DNA of 40,034 bases from Sphingomonas sp. SRS2 (GTDB lineage: Bacteria; Pseudomonadota; Alphaproteobacteria; Sphingomonadales; Sphingomonadaceae), in the NCBI RefSeq assembly GCF_000971055.1, contig NZ_LARW01000049.1, forward strand, positions 1 through 40,034. Reading direction: 5' to 3'. Both the position numbers and the translations under genes were made by a program. The notes beneath the pieces were generated by a model. That model was not told where the DNA came from, did not search any database, and worked only from the letters and a program-made list of their open reading frames with translations. This document shows positions 32,750 through 40,034 of the stretch, piece after piece (position 1 is the first letter of the stretch; every line of letters starts with the position of its first letter).

Positions 32750-35001
32750 GCGCCGGCCAATCGCAGCGGCAGATGACGGAGACGCTGGCCGGTCGCCGCG
32801 AAGATCGCATTGGCGACCGCGGGCGCGACCGGCGGCACCGCGATTTCCCCCGCCCCGCCCGGCGGCAGGTTCGACGGGATCAGCTCGACCCTGATCTCGG
32901 GCATGTCGGTGAGCGACGGGAAGCCGAGGCCGTCGAAATTCTGCGCCGTCACCACCCCGCCCTTCAGCGCGATGGCATCCCCCAGCGCGTTGGAAAGTCC
33001 CCAGTAGATCGAGCCCTCGATCTGCTGCCGGACGATATCGGGATGGATCATCCGGCCGAAATCGGCGACCGCGGTGATGCTCGACACCCTGATCTGCTGC
33101 CCGTCGATGCGCGTTTCGGCGAGGATCGCGACATGGCTGCCGAAGCAGCTGTGCACCGCCAGCCCCTGGCCCACGCCGGATTCGCCGCCCTGCCACCCCC
33201 CGATCGACGCCGCCATCTGAAGGCAGCGCGCGAGCCGGGGCTGGCGGGCCAGCGCCTGCATCCGGAAGGACAGCGGATCGAGGCCCGCGACCAGCGCCAC
33301 CTCGTCGATGAAGCTTTCGGTGAAGAAGGCGGTGTAGCTGTTGGCGACCGATCGCCACGCGCCGACCGGAACGCCGATCACCGCCTCGGCATGTTCGACC
33401 GCGAGCGCCGTGATGGCATAGGGCGGCACCGCGCCTTCGAGCGCCGCATGCTCGGGCCCGTGGCTGGTTTTGGCAGGCTTGCCGGACATGCGGTCGAGTA
33501 TCTGGGCGGCCGTCGACGGCGCGGCGATGGTCGCGGACCATGCCGCGATCGATCCGCCGGGGCCGAGCCGCGCCTTCATCCGCGCCATGGCGGGCGGGCG
33601 GAAGCGGCTGTGCTGGATATCCTCCCGCCGCGACCAGACCAGCTGCACCGGTTTGTTGAGCTTCTGCGCGATGATCGCCGCCTCGACCGCCGCGTCGACC
33701 TCACCCTTGCGGCCGAAGCCGCCGCCGACGAGCGTCGGATAAATCGTCACCTGCTCCGCATCCCAGCCGATCGCGGCGGCGACGGCGGCGCGCGTCATCG
33801 GCGCGGACTGGGTCGGCACCCAGATTTCGAGACGACCGTCGCCGAAGCGCGCGGTGGCGGTCAGCGTCTCCATCGGCGCCTGCGCGATCATCGGCACCGA
33901 ATAGCCGGCGTTGATGACGCCCTGTCCCGACAGCGCCGCCTCGGGATCGCCGCGTTCGGTGAAGCGCTTGCCGCCGCCATCGAGCGCCGCCGTGAGCGCG
34001 CGGCCGATGCTGCCGTCGTCGGGCCGGGGGCCGGCGGTCTCGAACTCGACCGCGAGCGCCTGAAGCCCGCGATCGGCGGCCCACCAGTTGGTACCGACCA
34101 CCGCGACCCAGCCGGGATTGGTGACGACCGCCATCACCCCGGGGGTGGCCTCGGCGTCGGCCGTGGTCATCTTCACGGGCCGCGCACCGCCATAGGGGCC
34201 GTGCGCGATCGAGGCATAGACCAGCCCCGGCAAGCGGATATCCGCGCCGAAGCCGGCCGATCCGTCGACCTTCGCCGGCAGATCGATGCGCGGCACCGAC
34301 TGCCCAACCAGCTTGCGTTCGGCGGGCGCGCGCAGTTCGAGCGGATCGGGCGGATCGAGCCGGGCCGCCGCCTCCGCGAGTTCGCCGAAGCGCAGCCGAT
34401 CACCGCCGCGCACGACGAAGCCGCCCTCCGTATCGCAGGCCTTCCAGTCGATCTTCCAGCGTTCCGCCGCCGCCATGCACAACAGCGCGCGCGCAGCCGC
34501 GCCCGCCTCGCGCATGCGGCTCTCGAACATGCGGATCGACGAGGAGCCGCCGGTCATCGTCAGGTTCATCCGCATCGCGATCTCACGCGCCGCCCATTGC
34601 CCCGGCCCGTCCAGCCAGGACGGCAAACGGCGGGCAAGCTCCTCCTCGACGGGCAAGCTGTTCGCATAGACCGGATTGATCGGCGCGGGCTCGACCCCGA
34701 TGGTGCGCCAGTCGGCCCCCAGCTCGTCGGCCAGGATCTGCGGCAGCGCGGTATAGACGCCCTGCCCCATCTCGGCCTGCGGCACAGCGACGACGACGCG
34801 GCCATCGGTCCCGATCTTGAGATAATGGTTGAAGACATGCTCGCCCGGCGCGGCGGCGAGATTGGGCGCATAGCTGCGCGGCCAGACCGCCCAGCCGACC
34901 ACCAGCCCGGTCGCCACGCCGCCGCCGATCAGGAGCCTGCGCCTGGTTATGCCATGGCCGGCCTTGCCCGGCCCCCCTCCCCGATCGATGCGTGCGTGCA
35001 T
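32746..35001 (-). CDS. Tat-exported molybdenum hydroxylase large subunit (IorB/xanthine-oxidase-like)
   Basis: About 751 residues of the molybdopterin-binding large subunit of periplasmic aldehyde/isoquinoline oxidoreductases. The N-terminus has a twin-arginine signal [16 protein letters not shown]. Then come [72 protein letters not shown], a [20 protein letters not shown] Mo-loop region, and [20 protein letters not shown] with the catalytic-site Glu. The partner [2Fe-2S] small subunit usually encoded beside it is not in this window, so electron flow is open. ATG 35001 lacks a ribosome site, and the frame continues without stop into the HGGxSTG-like text upstream. Overlaps hemH by four bases. 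Substrate unknown. Confidence 0.85.
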   Translation of the reverse strand: MHARIDRGGGPGKAGHGITRRRLLIGGGVATGLVVGWAVWPRSYAPNLAAAPGEHVFNHYLKIGTDGRVVVAVPQAEMGQGVYTALPQILADELGADWRTIGVEPAPINPVYANSLPVEEELARRLPSWLDGPGQWAAREIAMRMNLTMTGGSSSIRMFESRMREAGAAARALLCMAAAERWKIDWKACDTEGGFVVRGGDRLRFGELAEAAARLDPPDPLELRAPAERKLVGQSVPRIDLPAKVDGSAGFGADIRLPGLVYASIAHGPYGGARPVKMTTADAEATPGVMAVVTNPGWVAVVGTNWWAADRGLQALAVEFETAGPRPDDGSIGRALTAALDGGGKRFTERGDPEAALSGQGVINAGYSVPMIAQAPMETLTATARFGDGRLEIWVPTQSAPMTRAAVAAAIGWDAEQVTIYPTLVGGGFGRKGEVDAAVEAAIIAQKLNKPVQLVWSRREDIQHSRFRPPAMARMKARLGPGGSIAAWSATIAAPSTAAQILDRMSGKPAKTSHGPEHAALEGAVPPYAITALAVEHAEAVIGVPVGAWRSVANSYTAFFTESFIDEVALVAGLDPLSFRMQALARQPRLARCLQMAASIGGWQGGESGVGQGLAVHSCFGSHVAILAETRIDGQQIRVSSITAVADFGRMIHPDIVRQQIEGSIYWGLSNALGDAIALKGGVVTAQNFDGLGFPSLTDMPEIRVELIPSNLPPGGAGEIAVPPVAPAVANAIFAATGQRLRHLPLRLAGA

Positions 35002-35457
35002 GGCGGCATGATAGGCGGGCGCGGCGGTGAGGAGAAGAGCCTTGGCGGGGAGATTTGCGGGCGCCGCCAGTTGCGAGCGATTCGCGAAAATGCGGGGTGC
35101 ATGGGGTTGTTGTCGCGAATTCGTGTTTTTATTTTTTTGCGCGGCCGGGGCCGATGTGGTCGGCGCGCTGTCCGCCATGCCTTCATAGGCGAAAGCTTCG
35201 CTATGCCGGGGAAAAGAGCCGAACCGGGTTGCGCGCACATAGCGGGCGATCACCCTGATCCGAGCGGAGTGCCAGCCATGCTTCCAAGCATTGCGATTGC
35301 CACGCGGCGCACCGCTGCCCTTGCCGCCATGCATGCGGCAGCGGTGATTACCTTTGACGGCGGGGGAACGGCAGGGTGCGCCGTAACGGGTCCGGGCTTC
35401 GCAGCGGGGGGCGTTGGCGAGGATCGGGGGCTGGGTTGAGTTGGTAGGGTTCGGCAT
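35002..35457 (-). pseudogene. HGGxSTG-type protein N-terminus, read through in frame into the hydroxylase
   Basis: From ATG 35457 the frame reads MPNPTNSTQPPILANAPRCE, then RCEARTRYGAPCRSPAVKG, CRMHGGKGSGAPRGNRNAWK and KHGWHSARI: the Cys/His-containing HGGxSTG module of small phage- or island-linked proteins (here HGGKGSG). After ~80 residues the text turns to low-complexity (SAPTTSAPAAQKNKNTNSR) and runs without stop into the hydroxylase start at 35001. Either its own C-terminus and stop were lost, or the long joint frame is chance. It is not likely to be translated as one 900-residue protein. No good ribosome site. Confidence 0.5.
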
Positions 35458-35873
35458 AGTCGAGCTGCTGCTTAAGTTGTGACGACCCACCGATCTGAAG
35501 ACTCAAAACCTACATTACAAGAACATATGACGAACATAATATATTGGAGATATGTGTCGGATATGGGTGTGCGTCGTGTTCTGGGCCGGGAACAGCCTAG
35601 CAGCTTTCGGGAGCCCCGGTGGCGATAGCCGCCGTTCGATGACGCCGCCTCTAAAGGCACTTCCGACCAGCTCAAGCCGTTCCTCGACCCGTGCGAGAAC
35701 GGCTGCTCTTGCCAAAACCTGCCACTCACACGCCATTGAATGACCCGCAGCAATGCGGCACGGTTTTGGCAGTTCAGCCACTATGGACCCGAAGTGATTT
35801 GCCCGGCGGAGCGGTTGTGGCTAGCGTCGGGGCGGAGGGGGAATGTTGGTCATGACGAGCAAGGCGATCGCGA
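35458..35873. other. stretch without a convincing gene, partly AT-rich
   Basis: Several short frames on both strands, none with family resemblance. 35505-35575 is notably AT-rich against the rest of the window, which suggests acquired or decayed DNA at the edge of the broken defence locus. A short frame from ATG 35843 (MLVMTSKAIAIA, then stop) may be a shifted remnant of the start of the next gene. Confidence 0.45.
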
Positions 35874-36218
35874 TTGCGTGACCAGGATTCATTGGGTGCC
35901 GAGCTGCTCCCGGTTGCTCGTCTCGCGAGGACGCGGAGCGCGGATCCCGGCGACGAGACCGAGCGCAATTATCGGTATCAGCATCAATATGGCGTCGTGC
36001 TGCTGGTTGCGGTCCGCCGCGGACAGCTTCCCTACGTCTCGATCTATTGCGAGCATCACGAGGATTTCCTGGGCGAGCGGATCGACGGGCGTTTCGATGG
36101 CTGGCAGATCAAAACGTCAAAACCCGAGGGCGGCGCTTGGAAACTAACCAGCCCCGCTCTAGTCAAATCGGTCGGGCGCTTCATCGAGTTGCTCGAAGCC
36201 TATCCTGACCGAACATGA
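35874..36218 (+). pseudogene. DUF4297/Cap4-like nuclease, N-terminal fragment
   Basis: The 114-residue frame has the start of a dsDNA-nuclease (DUF4297, PD-(D/E)xK) domain: GDETERNYRYQHQYGVVLLV, YVSIYCEHHEDFLGERIDG with E...D, and GWQIKTSKP with the QxK. These domains are ~200 residues and usually carry a C-terminal extension; here it stops after FIELLEAYPDRT. The stop overlaps the next start (ATGA). The only start, TTG 35874, is weak. So it is probably truncated at both ends. In ABC three-component systems this nuclease is the effector of antiviral or anti-element defence. Confidence 0.55.
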
Positions 36219-36493
36219 GCTTGAACGTTCTCAGGGCGGCGGCTGACGCCGAGAATGCCGACGGCCTGCACTTGGCTCGGTTGCTGGGGCTCCTGCGCAA
36301 CGCCGACAGCGTTGGCAGAAGTAAGCCCAAGCCGGTCGAAGGGATCACCAAGCTCGCAAAACTCGACTTCCTGCTGCGCTACCCGATCTATCTCGAGCGA
36401 GCGCTGATCCAGCTAGGGAAGTCCCCCGACGCCGCGGCAGTGCTGCCGCGCGAGCGCACGACAGTCGAAACCAAGATGATCCGGTTCCGCTAC
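36215..36493 (+). pseudogene. ABC three-component middle component, N-terminal fragment
   Basis: From ATG 36215 ~93 residues read as a coherent protein: LHLARLLGLLRNADSVGRSK, ITKLAKLDFLLRYPIYLERAL, ERTTVETKMIRFRY. This is the pattern I know from 'middle component' proteins of ABC-3C systems (LDFLLRYP and ESKMVRFRY-like). After the Tyr at ~36493 the frame goes out of register with the sequence, which becomes the coiled coil of the ABC ATPase; the frame itself runs on to 36568 without sense. The rest of this gene and the front of the next are missing. Confidence 0.55.
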
Positions 36494-37098
36494 CGCAGCT
36501 CTTGCAACAGCAGCGTGAAGCGCTTGCCGAGATTGTCGCGCGCGAACAGGAAACGCGAGAGGCGCTGAAGGAAGTCCGCGCAAAGGCCGAGGCCGATCGG
36601 ACAAGCCTCACCCGGTTCGGCGGCTATTTCCTGGACTGCCTAGTGCGCGCCGGCGTCCCGGGCATCAAGCGCACCGATCGGATGGAGCTCGAACCGCCGT
36701 CATTCTACCCGGCGGTCTACAGCGCCGACCCTAGGGACCTCACTGCATCGACGTTTACGTCGCTGAGCAGCGGCGGCAAAAAAACCCTGTTCAAGTGCTG
36801 CTTCGCCATCGCGATCCACCGCATCGCGAGCGAGCTTAATGCCGCACTGCCTCAGCTTTTGATCATCGACTCCCCGATGAAGAACATAAGCGAGCGCGAG
36901 AACCGTGACCAGTTCGAGGGTTTCTATCAGATGGTCTACGAGCTCAAGGCGGATGAGCTTGCTAGCACCCAGATCATGCTCATCGACAAGGAATATTTCG
37001 CTCCAACCCCGGAGTCGAGCTTGGCGGTCGAGAGTCGGCACATGCAGCCAGACAGCAACGAGCACGAGCCCTTAATTCGTTATTATCGAGGGAAATAG
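36494..37098 (+). pseudogene. ABC/SMC-like ATPase, C-terminal fragment of the same system
   Basis: About 200 residues: a coiled-coil end (LLQQQREALAEIVAREQETR), then the ABC signature STFTSLSSGGKKTLFKCCFA with LSSGG, and the Walker B/D-loop LLIIDSPMKNISERENRDQF. The Walker A half is absent, so it cannot bind ATP by itself. First possible start codon is TTG 36502, inside the coiled coil, with no ribosome site. With the two fragments upstream this fits an ABC three-component defence locus shortened by an internal deletion at ~36493. Confidence 0.6.
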
Positions 37099-37831
37099 TA
37101 CTCGTGAACATGCGCACCAATCCGGGCCTTCGCCGCCTTTGTGCAGTTGTCCTCCTTCGACCGCCGATCAGTTCTTCTTGTCAAAATCTGATCTAGCCGT
37201 CGCCCAGCGCCTGGGCAGCTTACGAAGTGCAGACTGCGCCTCAACGGCCTGCCCGCCTTGGGCCGAACCTCTGTCGTTCTACGGTCTCGTTCGGCTAGAG
37301 GCCGAATGTCCGCTGCTGGCCAGACCTGCCGTTTGACAGTTCGTGAGTGAACGGCAGGAATGTCCCAAGGACGGTCATTCTAGGACGCGAAGCCAGCAAC
37401 GGACCGAATGTCGGCTTTCGGGAACAGAACCCTAAGGCGGCCGTGACCGATATTAGGGCGCAAAGCGGCCCTTAACGCCACCTCCGGCATTCCTCGATTT
37501 CGTCCCGGACCACCTTAGGCTCGCGCTGGTGCATAGCTGATAGCATAATGCTTCCGCGGCCGATCAGCCGTTTGAAGAAAGTCCACTTGATGTGATCGGG
37601 GTTTGCGCGCCTCCGCCAGTGACGGCGAGGATTGCCATGAAAGAAATGCAGCCACGATCGCCAAGCTGAATAGGTTGCGCCATCCCGTGAACAGTTGGGC
37701 CCGAACGCATTACACGCCCGATCGGTCGCCAGCCACCGCCGCCTCCGTCAATAGCAGCTTTGCCCCTTCGCCCAACCAACCTATGACCGCCGTTCAATGC
37801 GCGGAAAGCTCTCCGTCGCTATGGGCTCGGC
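37099..37831. other. 733-base noncoding stretch with decayed repeats
   Basis: No frame looks like a gene. The word GAATGTC occurs three times at similar spacing (37304, 37358, 37406), each in a GGCCGAATGTC- or CAGGAATGTC-like setting, with an inverted copy in GGTCATTC (37373-37380). It has the look of decayed intergenic repeat DNA seen in sphingomonads. The promoter of the penicillin-binding protein gene should be at its right end, but I see no clear one. Confidence 0.5.
37325..37358. repeat. inverted repeat CCTGCCGTT...AACGGCAGG
   Basis: Perfect 9-base arms (37325-37333 and 37350-37358) with a 16-base loop. It overlaps one of the GAATGTC words. It may be a terminator for the ATPase fragment, a binding site, or part of a repeat element. 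Confidence 0.45.
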
Positions 37832-39985
37832 GTGAAGATGGACGGCTTGCGGATCAGATATGAGCGGCTGCGGGCGGCCTTGCGGGAGCGGGGCTGGCCG
37901 CGTCGGCCGTCGTGGCAGCGTGTCGGCGTCTGGTCCGGTTTCGCCATGCTTGGGCTCATCGCCGTCGCGATCCTGTGGGCGACGTGGGTCGCGCCGCCGT
38001 GGGGGCCGATGCAGCCGCCGCAGAAGCCGAGTTTCATCTATCTCGCCGCCGATGGCGCGCCGATCGCTCGGCGCGGCGCGGGGGAGGCTGCGGTCGATGC
38101 GGCGGCTTTGCCGTTGCATGTGCGCGGGGCGTTCATCGCGATCGAGGACCGGCGGTTCGCCGACCATCTGGGCATCGATCCGCGCGGGCTGACGCGGGCG
38201 ATGTGGCATAATGTTCGCGCGGGCGAGACCGTCCAGGGGGGCTCCACGATCACGCAGCAGCTCGCCAAGACCGCGTTCCTGTCGTCCGACCGCAAGATCG
38301 GGCGCAAGGTGCAGGAGGCGGTGCTCGCGCTGTGGCTCGACGGCTGGCTGAGCAAGGACGAGATATTGTCGCGCTATCTGTCGACGATCTATTTCGGCGA
38401 TGGCGCTTACGGCCTGCGCGCCGCCGCGCGGCATTATTTCCAGAAGACCCCCGAAAAGCTGAGCATCGGCGAGGCGGCGATGCTGGCGGGGATGGTCAAG
38501 GCGCCGAGCCGGCTGAACCCCACCGTCAACCTGAAGGCCGCGCAGGCGCGATCGAAGCTGGTGATCGCGGCGATGGCCGAGGAGAAGATGATCGACGCCG
38601 GCGACGTGGCCGGCGTGCGGCTCGCCGTGCCAAGGATCGCGCCCGACGAGTTGCCGGGCGGGACCTATTTCGTCGACTGGGTCGCGCAACAGGCCGAGGC
38701 GGCGGCGGAGGAAGGCGGCGTCGTCGGAGCGGATGGGAGCGGAACCGGCGCGGGCGGGAAAGGCGGGCAGCTGACCGTCGCGACCACGCTCGACCGCGAT
38801 CTGCAAAAGGCGGCGATCAAGGCGCTGACATCGGTGCTGACCAATTATGGCGACGGCGTGCATGCGACGCAGGCGGCGATGGTGGCGATGCGGCCCGATG
38901 GGCAGGTCGTCGCGATGGTCGGCGGGCGCAGCTATAAGGCGAGCCCCTATAATCGCGCGACGCAGGCGCAGCGGCAGCCGGGATCGGCGTTCAAGCTGCT
39001 GGTCTACCTGACCGCGCTGGAGAATGGCGAGACGCCCGACACGACGGTCGAGAACTCGCCGCTGACGATCGACGGGTGGAGCCCGAAAAATTACGGCGGC
39101 AGCTATGGCGGGCCGACGACGCTGCGCCAGGCCTTCGCGCAATCGAGCAATGTCGCCGCGGTGCGGATCGCCGAGCGGGTGGGGCTGAACAAGGTCGCCG
39201 CCACGGCGAAGCGGCTGGGCATCACGGCGCCGATCACCGCCGGGCCTTCGATGGCGCTGGGCACGTCGGGGATGACGCTGATCGAGCTGACATCGGCCTA
39301 TGCGGCGATCGCCAGCGGGCGCTATCCGGTCAAGGCCAATGGGCTGGCGAAGGCGAGCCCGGCGAACGGGGAGGCGATGGATCCGCGCGTGCGCGAGTCG
39401 ATGCTCGACCTGCTGTGGACCGCGACCAACCAGGGCACGGGGCGCGGCGCGGCGCTGGGCATTCCGACGTTCGGCAAGACGGGGACGACGCAGAACCATC
39501 GCGACGCGCTGTTCATCGGCTTCGCGGGCGGGCTGATCACCGGGGTGTGGGTGGGCAATGACGACGACACGCCGATGCGCGGCGTGACGGGCGGGAGCCT
39601 GCCCGCGGCGATCTGGGCGCGGTTCATGAATTCCGCCAGGCTGCGCGCCGACGATCTGTATGTGCCGCCGACGCTGATCGCCGCGATCGAGGCGCGGCAG
39701 GCGGCGATGCTGGTGGCGGCGGAGGAGCGCGAGCTGGCCGAGCTGGAGGCCGAAGAGGCGGCGGACGAGCTGGAGAACGGCTCGCCGATCGGGCGCTTCA
39801 TCGAGGGGATATTGCCCGAGTTCCTGCGCGGCGACCGCGAGGCCGGGCCGGACGAAGCCGCCGCCGACGCCGAGCGCGCCGCCGAGGAAGACGCGCGCGA
39901 ACAGCGCCGCATCAGGCTGGACGAGCTGCGGCGGCGCAAGGCGGAGCGCGAGGGGGTGTTCTTTCCGGAGGAAGAGGAGGAGTGA
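37832..39985 (+). CDS. class A penicillin-binding protein (peptidoglycan glycosyltransferase/transpeptidase)
   Basis: A 717-residue bifunctional cell-wall enzyme (PBP1 type). A basic cytoplasmic head is followed by a membrane helix at ~33-52. The GT51 domain shows EDRRFADHLGIDPRGL, GGSTITQQLAKTAFL, RKVQEAVLALWLD and ILSRYLSTIYFGDGAYGL. The transpeptidase domain has SxxK with the nucleophile Ser 385 (GSAFK), SSN at 438-440, and KTGT from Lys 549. A long Glu/Arg/Ala-rich tail (~640-717) ends EEEEE and is probably coiled. Start GTG 37832 or ATG 37838; neither has a clear ribosome site. All active motifs are intact. Confidence 0.92.
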   Translation: MKMDGLRIRYERLRAALRERGWPRRPSWQRVGVWSGFAMLGLIAVAILWATWVAPPWGPMQPPQKPSFIYLAADGAPIARRGAGEAAVDAAALPLHVRGAFIAIEDRRFADHLGIDPRGLTRAMWHNVRAGETVQGGSTITQQLAKTAFLSSDRKIGRKVQEAVLALWLDGWLSKDEILSRYLSTIYFGDGAYGLRAAARHYFQKTPEKLSIGEAAMLAGMVKAPSRLNPTVNLKAAQARSKLVIAAMAEEKMIDAGDVAGVRLAVPRIAPDELPGGTYFVDWVAQQAEAAAEEGGVVGADGSGTGAGGKGGQLTVATTLDRDLQKAAIKALTSVLTNYGDGVHATQAAMVAMRPDGQVVAMVGGRSYKASPYNRATQAQRQPGSAFKLLVYLTALENGETPDTTVENSPLTIDGWSPKNYGGSYGGPTTLRQAFAQSSNVAAVRIAERVGLNKVAATAKRLGITAPITAGPSMALGTSGMTLIELTSAYAAIASGRYPVKANGLAKASPANGEAMDPRVRESMLDLLWTATNQGTGRGAALGIPTFGKTGTTQNHRDALFIGFAGGLITGVWVGNDDDTPMRGVTGGSLPAAIWARFMNSARLRADDLYVPPTLIAAIEARQAAMLVAAEERELAELEAEEAADELENGSPIGRFIEGILPEFLRGDREAGPDEAAADAERAAEEDAREQRRIRLDELRRRKAEREGVFFPEEEEE

Positions 39986-40034
39986 GCGCGACGCGCGGCG
40001 CGCGGCATGCCTTGATCCCTCCCCGCCCTTGGCG

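Noticed and set aside
32773-35439. 888-codon plus-strand open frame
   Set aside because: It lies opposite the molybdenum hydroxylase gene; the translation is Arg/His/Asp/Gly-rich without family motifs, a typical mirror of GC-rich codons.
35472-35781. Minus-strand frames of 88-93 codons
   Set aside because: One has a helical-looking start but no motif, ribosome site or neighbour link; kept only as part of the gene-poor stretch.
37781-39499. 572-codon minus-strand open frame
   Set aside because: Antisense to the penicillin-binding protein, which has all catalytic motifs; the antisense text is Arg/Pro/His-rich and senseless.
1-40034. CRISPR arrays, rRNA genes, complete insertion sequences
   Set aside because: Looked for regular repeat-spacer patterns, rRNA text and transposase motifs; none seen.

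Overview
The window looks like a chromosome segment of a sphingomonad-type alphaproteobacterium. This is inferred from the high-GC coding sequence, the 1,553-residue NAD-dependent glutamate dehydrogenase, an ArsR/SRPBCC pair with no leader, PhaB, and the general gene style. No rRNA or other marker fixes the genus.

Layout. 1-7.8 kb is housekeeping and accessory metabolism: an EI24-like membrane protein end, an N-formylglutamate amidohydrolase/enoyl-CoA hydratase pair, a Tat-exported DUF885 protein, a nitroreductase, a VOC protein, and a tightly overlapped trio (Zn metallopeptidase, histidine phosphatase, NAD(P)H-hydrate dehydratase). At 7.9-9.2 kb lies a soluble chemoreceptor whose sensor resembles a globin that has lost its haem ligand.

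9.2-15.8 kb is the most interesting part. A TIR-membrane-TPR protein, a small protein of unknown family, and a TPR-SLOG-pseudocyclase protein form an operon. They are followed convergently by a Crp/Fnr-type regulator. Three nearly identical palindromes, GCGTGA-N6-TCACGC, lie upstream of the operon (10484) and in the divergent promoter of two small genes just beyond the regulator (15442, 15497). The regulator's recognition helix carries the SRExxxR pattern that reads GTGA in Crp. I infer a small nucleotide-signal or stress/conflict regulon.

15.8-18.1 kb holds ArsR + SRPBCC, a glutathione S-transferase and an orphan ParA. From about 18.25 to 23.06 kb a 4.8-kb integrative island sits at the 3' end of tRNA-Thr(CGU). 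It has a P4-type integrase, matching repeats at both ends, a hypothetical ORF, and an HsdR that starts just after the position where its nuclease ELK motif should be, so it keeps the translocase but has lost the nuclease; no hsdM or hsdS is present.

23.3-35.0 kb returns to core genes: a PAS-like protein, the large glutamate dehydrogenase, a membrane-anchored flavin-reductase-like protein, a ribbon-helix-helix protein, phaB, hemH, and a Tat-exported molybdenum hydroxylase large subunit overlapping hemH. 35.0-37.8 kb is a degraded stretch: an HGGxSTG-type N-terminus fused in frame to the hydroxylase frame, then pieces of what looks like an ABC three-component defence system (DUF4297/Cap4-like nuclease start, middle component start, ABC ATPase end), then about 730 nt without genes. 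The window closes with a class A penicillin-binding protein.
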